A stretch of DNA of 64,000 bases from Anagrus nilaparvatae (taxonomy: Eukaryota > Arthropoda > Insecta > Hymenoptera > Mymaridae), in NCBI GenBank assembly GCA_022575985.1, contig JAKSXM010000142.1, forward strand, positions 1,798,001 to 1,862,000, read 5' to 3'. The notes under the pieces are model-generated. The model was not told the origin of the DNA. It did no database searches and saw only the letters and a program-made list of their open reading frames with translations. Shown here in pieces: positions 36,005-44,456 of this stretch (positions within the stretch are counted from its first letter, which is position 1; every line of letters starts with the position of its first letter). A program made the translations under genes and the position numbers.

Positions 36005-36847
36005 ACAGAATGTGGCTAATTTAAGAAAGAGAAAATATACTTTTTTTACTATATCAACCCTGTTTTCTTCCGAAATTTTATTCTTTTCTAATAGTAGTAG
36101 TAGGGAAGTTGTTCTTTTAAGAGATTCTTTTAATGTCTTTATAATATAGTATTATTCATGAATTTATAATTTTATTATGACAATATATCCCTTATCCCAT
36201 GTTATTTTTTTTTTTTTTTTAAATTTCTTATTTTATTTACTCAAAGTATGTTTTTATTTTTAAAAATAAAGCATTTAATTTTAAAATAATATACATATAA
36301 TTTTTGCGTATTCTTGATACAAGGAAATGGACATTACATGGGTAAATACAGAACTAATTTAATTTTGGTGATTATTGGTAATAAAATATTATTTAAATTA
36401 TTTTTTATTTAAAAAAACAACCAACGAATTTATTTTATTTTGGACTTAAAATGGCTGTTTAATTATGTTATTAGTATTATTTAAGACCGTTTAAAATTTT
36501 GAAAATAAATTAATTTTTATTTTTAATTTTAACAGACATATCTGATTTTCAGCATTGCTTAAAAAATTAATTTAAGATATTCTAATATTTTTTTTTTTGT
36601 GGTTCCCCAAAAATGATGATCTTAAAATAATAACCGGAGAAAAATCTAAATGGTTGAAAAGAAATGCTGTACCTAGCCAAAAGTTAGATAAATTTAATGT
36701 ATATATAGACCAAAATCAGAAAAGGGCTTGGACAGAAGCCTTTAGTGCAGAAAACGAAGGGTAAACTCAAATTTCCTTGTTGTATTTATGTTTCTCTGAT
36801 TTAAAAACCTACGAATAAATATTTTTATTATTAACAAATATGTATAA
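36005..36847. other. L7 3' flank and intergenic DNA
   Basis: AT-rich with a T-run near 36210. A GT-rich segment at 36600-36770 has no recognised gene. Confidence 0.4.
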
Positions 36848-37351
36848 TTTTTTTTTGTCAAGGGAATCTTGTGAATCTTGCATCAGCCATGGGGTGTTTG
36901 CGGGCCTTAAAGACTCGCAAATTTCCATGACCGCCCAGTTGTACAAAGTGTACAACTAAGAGACCACCGGCGAACGTGGGCGCCGGTTACGCCACAGATT
37001 CTTACTGGATAAATACACTATAAACCCCCCTGCGCTTGTTTGCTCCAAACCGGAACTCCCTTTTCAGGTATAACTTCAGTTTGGGACGCGCAGCCTAGGC
37101 AACTAGCCGCTGCTATCCCCCAGCCTAGTGACAGGAGAGCTTTCTACGATAGAAGGCCCTCCTCCTTTTTCTTCAACAAGGTGTCCCTTACGTACTCTGC
37201 AACTTTGTTCCAATTTCAGAACTCCGTAGCATTTTCGGGACCATCGTCTCTGGCCTCCAAATCGGGAAGGGCGGGGCACCCTTCCGAGTAGCGCACACAT
37301 CCAAAGATTGTCATCCACACCTGGGCAGTATAGACACTGCTTTGTTGCCAC
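36848..37351 (-). mobile_element. 5'-truncated non-LTR retrotransposon fragment (R1- or I-like)
   Basis: On the minus strand, one frame begins QCLYCPGVDD, like the terminal Cys motif of ORF2 in R1/I-type elements. A second frame gives WNKVAEYVRDTLLKKKEE, like the usual C-terminal helix, so a frameshift separates them. A roughly 250-nt GC-rich 3' UTR follows and the element ends in an A-run (T-run at 36848-36856 on +). It is 5'-truncated, as expected for target-primed reverse transcription. It is the source, or a sibling of the source, of the 62-nt insert in L7. Confidence 0.6.
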
Positions 37352-37395
37352 ATTATTATTAATATTATTATTAATATTATTATTATTTTATTATT
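37350..37395. repeat. ATT/TTA microsatellite
   Basis: About 45 bases of ATT-type repeats abut the 5' end of the retroposon fragment. Confidence 0.8.
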
Positions 37396-37429
37396 AGCAA
37401 TATTTTTATTATTAACATTATTAACAAAT

Positions 37430-39300
37430 ATGAATTTAGATGAGGATTCAGATCAGCGATTCCTCGAGAAACCCGCATGCTTAAAGTACCCCAACATTGT
37501 CACATGATGAGCCCAAAGAGCCTCGCTTATCAAGTTTTGCTAAAAATTTTTAAAATTTAAGCTTCTAAAAATTATCTATATTCAAAATAATTGTAGTAAC
37601 AACATTTTTTTTTTTTTTTTTGAACAGGTTAAAAATTTTAGATAAAAGTATCTAATAGAGATAATACGCAAATATTTTAACTTGGAATAATTTTTATTTT
37701 TCCTATCGAGTTTATTAATTGGTTAATCAGAAAATCGTTCTAATATCTTTTTATAAATCAATAGTATATTAGATAATTTAATGTTAGAATCAAGTTACAA
37801 TTGAGTTTTGTATTTATTTAACAAAGAAATTTTTAAAGTTACAGTGATAAGATTTGTCGATTTTATTTTAAAATAATATTTTATTTTTAATACTTACATT
37901 TAGTAAATTTTTAATACTTTATTTAAAGGAAGCGTAAATTTTATAGAAAATTAAAAAGGCTAGTTATAATATAATATCTGCATATTGTGATAGTTAGTGC
38001 AAAAATTTGATTTTTTACTGTGTACTGTGTATGCAGATTATTTATTATTACAGAAAAATAATTTTTAATGGAGAACCAAACAGAAAGTTCTGCATCGGCA
38101 GCTCCTGAATTAAAAATTAATAATGTAGTTGAACCAGGTAAATAATTTTTTAGCCAAATACTCTTACTTAATTTTTATGGCATACATTTTTTACGAAAAT
38201 TTTTTTATTTTAGAACCAACTGTTATAGTTACATCACCTGAAAGACATGAGCCAATAGTTCAATCTACCGTTCCACCAACATCTCCTGAAGTAAACAATG
38301 TAGCTAAAGCAGGTAAATAATTTTTTAGCCAAATACTCTTAATTAATTTTTGTTGCATAATTTTTTGTAAAGAAATTTTTTTATTTTACATTTTTAGAAC
38401 CAACTATTATAGTTACACCACCTGAAAGACATGAGCCAATAGTTCAATCTACTGTTCCACCAACATCTCCTGAAGTAAGCAATATAGTTAAAGCAGGTAA
38501 AAGAATTTTTGGCTACATACTTTTATTTATTTTTTGTTCCAGAATTTTTTACAAAGAAATTTTTTATTTTATATTTTTAGAACCAACTATTATAGTTGCA
38601 CCACCTGAAAGACATGTGCCATCAGTTCAATTTACTATTCCACCAACATCTCCTGAAGTAAACAATGTAGCTACAGCAGGTAAGAGAATTTTTAGCTAAA
38701 TAATTTTGTTTAATTTTTGTTGCATAATTTTTTGCAAAGAATTTTTTTATTTTATATTTTTAGAACCAACTGTAATTGTTACACAACCTGAAAGGCAGGA
38801 GTCAAAAGCTCAATCGATAGTTTGTGCAAATTGTCAAAAACCAATGGTCACAAGGCCTCAACTTAATGAAACTTGGTCGACCGAATTCAAAACATTTTTA
38901 TCTTGCTTATTGTACGTAAAAAATATTTCATTTAAAATTAAAATTAATTAAAATATAAATAAATTATCTGTATTTCGCAGATGTTGCTGTTTTTCCCCAT
39001 GTGTTTCACCATGTGCTTTAGCTTGTTTCTGTTGTCCGAAATCCTGCATGAGTGCAAAATATTATTGCCCAAATTGTAAGAAAGTCTTATTTGGGAGTGA
39101 TGTGTTTGATGCTTTTATTCAAAAAATTATACCAACTTACTCCAATGAAAAAATTGAGTTTAACAACTAATTTGTACAATATAAATATGTAAAAAGTATC
39201 ACCAGAATCTTCATAATTGTGCAGAATAATAAAAAAATATTATTTTGACCTATTAAAATAAAAAATTGTATTATACTTTAATATACATTTTTTAAATTAT
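37430..39300 (+). repeat. Tandem gene duplication, right copy (contains L8)
   Basis: Paralogous to 33990-36300; see that entry. The upstream blocks, first-exon context and introns align well. Confidence 0.85.
38068..39170 (+). CDS. L8: LITAF-domain protein with three 33-residue tail repeats, 234 aa
   Basis: Exons are 38068-38137, 38214-38312, 38398-38496, 38581-38679, 38764-38911 and 38981-39170; the sum is 705 nt. The three middle exons are each exactly 99 nt, phase 1-1, and encode near-identical units (EPTVIVTSPERHEPIVQSTV, then PPTSPEV and NNVAKAG). Exon 5 starts as another such unit and runs into the domain: CANC, LSCLL, CCCFSPCVSPCALACFCC, KSCMSAKYYCPNC. The usual HYC is YYC, with the zinc cysteines kept. 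After the second knuckle there is an extra 27-residue tail (to EKIEFNN) not seen in L1 to L6. At more than twice the usual length it is the most elaborate array member. Confidence 0.88.
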
Positions 39301-39843
39301 GTTTTTTGATCTACACAAAATAAATAATGATTTCATGGGTCTGTCTGAATTATTTTTGAAAGACCTAAAAATAAAATATTCTTTATTTAAAATGGAAATT
39401 TTTATGTATTTAATTTTTCACCCACATAATAATATCTCAATGGTCAAAAACCATTAAATTATTGTTTACCTATTGCATACTCTTATTACAGCTTGAAATT
39501 AAACCCAGACTTAGCAACCAATATTTGCATTACTAGACTTAAATTTACCATAGAAAATTTATTATCTAGGGTTTTTCTAATTTTGTTAATGAAGCAATTA
39601 AAAAAAATGTAGCAAATTTTCATAACTCTATTGTTACTCACAATAACAACGGGATTTCCTTTCATTCTTGAAAACAAGTATTTTTAATAGTATTATTATT
39701 TTTTCCCCTTCTAAACATTTATAGTGGGTTTTCACAACGTGCATGGATCCAAGTTACTGCTGCTTTCTCCACACTATTTGTATCTTTTTCTTGCAAATAC
39801 CTTAATTCGTACTCTATTAAACTTCATGCATGTTCCGGAGAGA
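39171..39843. other. L8 3' flank and L9 upstream DNA
   Basis: AATAAA signals follow the L8 stop. No gene recognised. Confidence 0.4.
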
Positions 39844-39905
39844 AGTAGGGATTTCTGTTTTGCCCGGCTTGTTACTAATTGGTTAAAATTATGGAGCTTG
39901 TGAAA
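39844..39905 (+). promoter_or_regulatory. Conserved upstream block of L9
   Basis: AGTAGGGATTTCTGTTTT, CCCGGCTT, TTACTAATTGGTTA and GCTTGTGAAAAA, nearly identical to the L5 block at 25603 while the surrounding sequence has diverged. It is about 240 bases before the leader donor at 40086, as in L5. Confidence 0.5.
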
Positions 39906-40368
39906 AATGTACATAAATGCAAACTTTTAAGAATTCCAAAGCACATTTCACTACTGTCCTGCAGTTAGAGTGCAAGTGTTTATAGGTGACATAATTATTC
40001 TTTTCTAAATTTTTATTAATTACTATGTGGTTTGCATTCATAATAAAGAAAAAATGAACCAGTCTCAGTTTGCTGAAAATTTTAAGGTAAAAATTATCAT
40101 TTTTGTTTCAAAAATAATTAAATTAATATTGATAAGATAAAATTTTTGTGTAATTGATCTTTTGATAATATTTTTAAAATCTTAGATCTAAAAAATTTTT
40201 TAAAAATAAAATATTTAACAGTAAATTTTATCAGAGTTTCATTAACCGTTAAATTTTTAAATTTTAATTGATCTAAAAATATTATAGATAATCTACAATA
40301 TCCATACTTTAACGTATTATAAAATTTTCTAATTATAATTTATTCACATCTAGAAACAAATAATCAAT

Positions 40369-40897
40369 ATGAAGTACACATTATCCAAAAAGCTTCAGAT
40401 GTCGAAGTTTTGATCCCAAACTCAAGATTTGCATACAAAAGACCAAAAAAACAAGGTAAATAAAAAACCAAATATTTAGAAAAAAATTTTTTTAGTTAAT
40501 AAAATTTTGAAATATTTTTGCTTTTAAATTAAAATTTCTAAAATGCAATTTTAATTTTTAAGTTTCAGGAGCTAGTGCTACTGCAGTTACAGGCTCAAAT
40601 CCAGAGCCTCAGACTTTTATATGTTACAAATGCCACCAAAACATTGTAACAACTACAAAGGTTCAGCCAACCACCAAAACTCACATAATTGCAACTATAT
40701 TGTTTTTATTAGGGTAAGTAATGCAAATCAATAATTTTTATTTTATTTTTGGTCCAAATTCAACTTACAAAATTTATTTATTTTAGAGAGGCTGCCTGTG
40801 CATACCATGCGTTTATTTATCAGATTCATTTAAGGGTACCAAACATTACTGCTCAGATTGTGAAGAATACTTGGGAGAAAGTGACCACAGGGTTTAA
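40369..40897 (+). pseudogene. L9: frameshifted LITAF gene, sister of L5
   Basis: Exons matching L5 are 40369-40455, 40569-40713 and 40789-40897. The first is 87 nt against 94 in L5, a net loss of 7 that shifts the frame and gives a stop after about 14 codons. No ATG in the correct frame lies in that exon. Its leader (ends 40086, FAENFK-like if read from ATG 40054) does not repair the frame. The acceptor of the last exon changed from ACAG to AGAG, creating an AG two bases upstream that would shift the frame if used. Yet the domain is well kept: CYKC, TKTHIIATILFLLG, CLCIPCVYLSDSFKG, HYCSDC. It is probably a young pseudogene. Confidence 0.7.
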
Positions 40898-41488
40898 TGT
40901 TTTGCTATTTTTTTCAGCAACAAGAAAATCCAAAAATTATGATAGGCTCCAATTGTGCAATTTTTATGCTGATAAATTTATGAGAAATTTTAGATGTCAG
41001 TGACAAAAAAAATATTTTTTGCATAATCCTAAGAAATTAATTTCAATTAAATTCAGGTTTAGAATTTAGGGTAGTCAAGTTAGGGTATTTAATAATTATA
41101 ATTTTAAATATAATAATTGTACTATTTTTTTAATTAGAATAATTATTGGCTAAAATTTTCAAAATAAGCCAATAAATTTTTATTTATGATTTCTTAAATA
41201 TTTTAAATTTTTATTGCTGATCTGTGATTTCAAAAAATACTGTGATTATTAAGAAATACTGAGCTAATTCCAAAAAAATAATTAGAAAATAATTTACAAG
41301 ATTTTTTACACTTTTTTTGATCCTATAAATAAATACGAAATTAATAAATAAAAAATACTAGTCTTGAAATTAATGCATTTTAATGTTTCCTATCATTTTT
41401 CTACAAAAAAAAAAAAGTAAAATGTTACTAAGACAAAAATAAATTTTACTATTGAAGATAATCTTGGGATTACTCTCTTCAAGGATCT
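40898..41488. other. L9 3' flank
   Basis: AT-rich, nothing recognised. An open frame at 40749-41003 is the last L9 exon read in the wrong frame and on into the flank. Confidence 0.4.
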
Positions 41489-41690
41489 TTGATTGAACTT
41501 TTTAAAGGAGGGAGGATTTTAGAATGGAATACTCAGGGAAACATACTAAGAGGACCATCCGAGGGACCTGATATAAATTGGGACACCCAGGCCACCAATC
41601 TATCGAAACCAGCAGAGACCCGTGCAGAGACCCTAAAAGTTGGAGCACTATTAGCTTTTAAATTAAGTTGGGTGCTTTAGAGGTTTGACT
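41489..41690. other. GC-richer patch, unassigned
   Basis: About 200 bases with clearly more G and C than the surroundings and a 63-codon open frame that resembles no family I know. It may be a fragment of a mobile element or an unannotated exon. Confidence 0.3.
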
Positions 41691-42006
41691 TCTCCTAGCT
41701 TCTGTTGAATACGACTAATTTTTAGCTGTTTTCATAATATTGGTCTAAATCAAAATTATGGTCTATTTCTCCTTATTTTTTTTTTCAATAATTAATTTAA
41801 TTAAATTAATGGCAAATATCCAAAAATAAAAAAATTTCCACGTTCGACCCTTTATAATAGTCATCCAACAAAACAACATTTAAAATTTTGCCTATCAAAC
41901 TTGCCCCTTAATAAAGTTGTTTGCACAGAATTCCCCATAGCTACCTTTTTGAATTTAAAGTAAAATACATCAGACTGTATAATATACACACGCACATATC
42001 AACGCT

Positions 42007-42070
42007 ATTAGCGAAAAATGCACCAACTCACATATGCTAAAACATAGGAGTTGGTGTAGTTTTCGCTAAT
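42007..42070. repeat. Hairpin upstream of L10
   Basis: ATTAGCGAAAAATGCACCAACT pairs, with two mismatches, with AGTTGGTGTAGTTTTCGCTAAT across a 20-base loop. TAAAATAC(A/G)TCAGA occurs on both sides (about 41961 and 42077). It is possibly a small foldback element. Confidence 0.6.
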
Positions 42071-42201
42071 ACCGGCGTAAAATACGTCAGAGGTAAGAAA
42101 AAAAGCAATACACTACTCGCTGTCCTTTAATTTTTTTTCTTTCTTCTCTTGCAATAAATACATATTGGTCTCTTACTGTCTTACGTAATTTATGCGAAAA
42201 A

Positions 42202-42216
42202 AGTAGGGATTATTGC
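42202..42216 (+). promoter_or_regulatory. AGTAGGGATT motif upstream of L10
   Basis: AGTAGGGATTATTGC matches the core of the L5 and L9 blocks and lies about 280 bases before the first L10 donor, a similar spacing. The rest of the block is not conserved here. Confidence 0.35.
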
Positions 42217-42455
42217 GTTTCCATATACATATTTTGTTTATGCGCTTATGAATAACATCCTGAAATAAGATGTTTATAATTCAATGTAACAGTTTGCTTC
42301 TGGATTTCGTAAACAGTAATACCTATAAGAGTGATCGAATGTTAAAAAAATTTATTTGTTTTTTGAATTTTTTAATCGTTTCTTATAGGTTCAATTATTT
42401 TTGACTAAGTTATTGTGTTTAATATTTGTACAAATAAATAAAAAAAGACAAAAAA

Positions 42456-43971
42456 ATGGTTAAATTGCTTGTAAATAAAGGTAAAATTTTATTATCAAAT
42501 TTATATATTTTTAAAAAAATTCACAATATTTTTTATCGGTCTTTGCATTGTTACAAAAGTTATAAATATATAGTATTTTCATTCAATTTAAGCAAAAATG
42601 ATATTTAAAAAAAATTTTTTTAATATTTTTTAAAACGCATGCAAATTAGCCGGAGAGTTATTTTTAAAATTTCCGAAGGTTTTTTGATAGCCGGGCAAAA
42701 TGAGCCGCGCAATTTATTAAAAAAATAAGATTCTTTATACTTGACTGGTTAGGTCAATTATTTAACCCAGTGTTAATTTTTCTGATTAGACCAAAAATTG
42801 ACAACGTAAGAGCAGATATATTTATAAAATAGATCTAAAAATAAAAAGCAAAATCTTATTTCTATGGTAAATACAGCGTTAAATTTTACTCGATAAATAT
42901 TTAAAAATAACTCATAGGCAAAAAATTTATTTGCATTTAATTGCTTTGTTCATTGAAACATTTAATATGTGTAACGTCTAGTTCGAGGTCGAATCCCTCT
43001 AATCAATAAACCAAGTGGAAATTTTAAGACTCGTGATCTAATTATTGTTTAATTAATCAGAACAGTGCCGGATTTAGGCTTGTGGAGGCCGGTAGGCACC
43101 CAAGGTTAAAAAAATTTTGTAGGGACCCTTTCTAATGGTTTTATTTGTGGGGGCCCGTAGGCCGTACCTACTGTGCCCACATGACAAATTTTCTTAGAAC
43201 ATTTTAATTTTTTATGTGATTTACGTGACTTTTAAAATTTAATCTATAGTGGTAACCTAAGAACTCAAAACAAAAATAATATAAATAAATCAACAGATTT
43301 GCGAAAGCTTGAGACGCGTAAAAAAAAAAATTCTTGCTATAAACTTTTTTACGAGTCGATGATTAATACATATTATAATAAATATAGCATACTAAAACTT
43401 GAAAACACTTCCATAATATTTTATATTGTTAAAATATAAATAAAAAATATAATTTTTAAAATAAATTTTTTTACAGATGGGCCATTTAAAAATTTTTCTA
43501 CCAAAACACCTTCATCAGAATGTACTAAGGACCAAAAGTCAAAATGTAAGTATAAAAATAATTATGCATTTTCGAAGCAAAATTAAATGACTCTAAACTT
43601 TCTGAACATTTTTTCTTATTTCCAATAAATAAATAAATTACTTTTTTCTCTAAAAAGTCTAAATTAGTATGTCAATAGAAATATTTATTATTAACTACTG
43701 TTTTATAAAATTTATTTTTTGTTTTTTAGCAGCTGTTACAATTTCAACATCAGAAAAATCCGAAAGTAAAAAGTTACAATCTTCTGTTAGTTGTAACTGT
43801 TTTAAATACGAAGTACCAAATACCAATGAGAAAATTACTTGGAAAATGCGTTTATTTGAATGCATATTGTAAGTATAGTAATTTTAAATCGAGTTCAACT
43901 GTATTGTTAATAAAAATAAAGCATATTTTATACAAAAAATTATTTTAATTTACAGCTGCTGGTACATGTGA
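42456..43971 (+). CDS. L10: degenerate LITAF-like small protein, 82 aa
   Basis: Exons are 42456-42480, 43477-43545, 43730-43868 and 43956-43971; phases agree and the sum is 249 nt. The tail is rich in Ser, Thr and Lys. Where the first knuckle should be is SCNC, so the two cysteines are one residue apart. Then comes KITWKMRLFECI in place of the hydrophobic segment, and a stop after FCWYM, so the second zinc half is absent. The family's phase-2 junction before CTGCTG is kept, which ties it to the array. The exon-3 acceptor is a TAGCAG pair, and either AG keeps frame. A 7-kb LTR element starts 63 bases after the stop. It may be a relic or a short new protein. Confidence 0.5.
43066..43195. repeat. 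GC-rich transposon-like fragment in L10 intron 1
   Basis: GTGCCGGATTTAGGCTTGTG followed by GGTAGGCACC and GGGGGCCCGTAGGCC. Such 'CCGGATTTAGG..GGCCCxTAGGC' text is common in dispersed animal repeats; family uncertain. Confidence 0.4.
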
Positions 43972-44034
43972 GATCTTAGTTTAGTGTTTTCTCCAGAATC
44001 CCACGTTCGCTAATAATTTAAATGGGTTTTAACG

Positions 44035-44456
44035 TGTCATATACCTTCATATTTTATGTAACCTTGACAACATATACTTTATTGCTCGATTATTGCTCAA
44101 ACAATATTTTTGATTAAACCGGATTAAACATGTTATAAAATAATAAATAGTATTTATATTATCTTTATTTAGGAATTTGACTATAGAAAAAACCATTTTT
44201 ATGATAAGATAAGCAAAATCAACCACGATGGCTACAAAGCCATGATGGCTGATTAGGGGATATATAAGGGAGTCTTTAAGTAACTTTAAGTTAGTAACTT
44301 TTAGAGCTTAGAAATGTAATATTAAAATAAGACATTAGTCACGGGCTACGCCCGTTGACTAAATAAAATAAACATATTATTTGTAAGTTCTTAGTTAATA
44401 ATTATTTTATCCTAGCCATCACTATCCCAAAACGGACCTAAAATCAGGTCACGACA
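44035..44456 (+). repeat. 5' LTR of the non-coding element
   Basis: It contains TATATAA at 44261, a perfect hairpin ACGGGC-TAC-GCCCGT at 44341-44355, and AATAAA a few bases after it. This resembles a promoter, transcript start and polyadenylation layout. A second hairpin (ATGGCT..AGCCAT) lies near 44228. Confidence 0.85.

Larger units (their letters stand above)
33990..36300 (+). repeat. Tandem gene duplication, left copy (contains L7)
   Basis: Matches 37430-39300 through the upstream region (CCCAAAGAGCCTC, CTTCTAAAAATTATC, GCTAGTTATAATATAATATC), all exons and introns and the 3' end. The right copy has one more repeat exon of standard length. The left copy has extra insertions in exon 2 and intron 2. 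The two copies are separated by about 1.1 kb that includes a retroposon. Confidence 0.85.

Noticed and set aside
40749..41003. 84-codon frame over the last L9 exon
   Set aside because: It is the LITAF exon read in the wrong frame and into the 3' flank; the correct frame gives the HYCSDC knuckle and ends at 40897.
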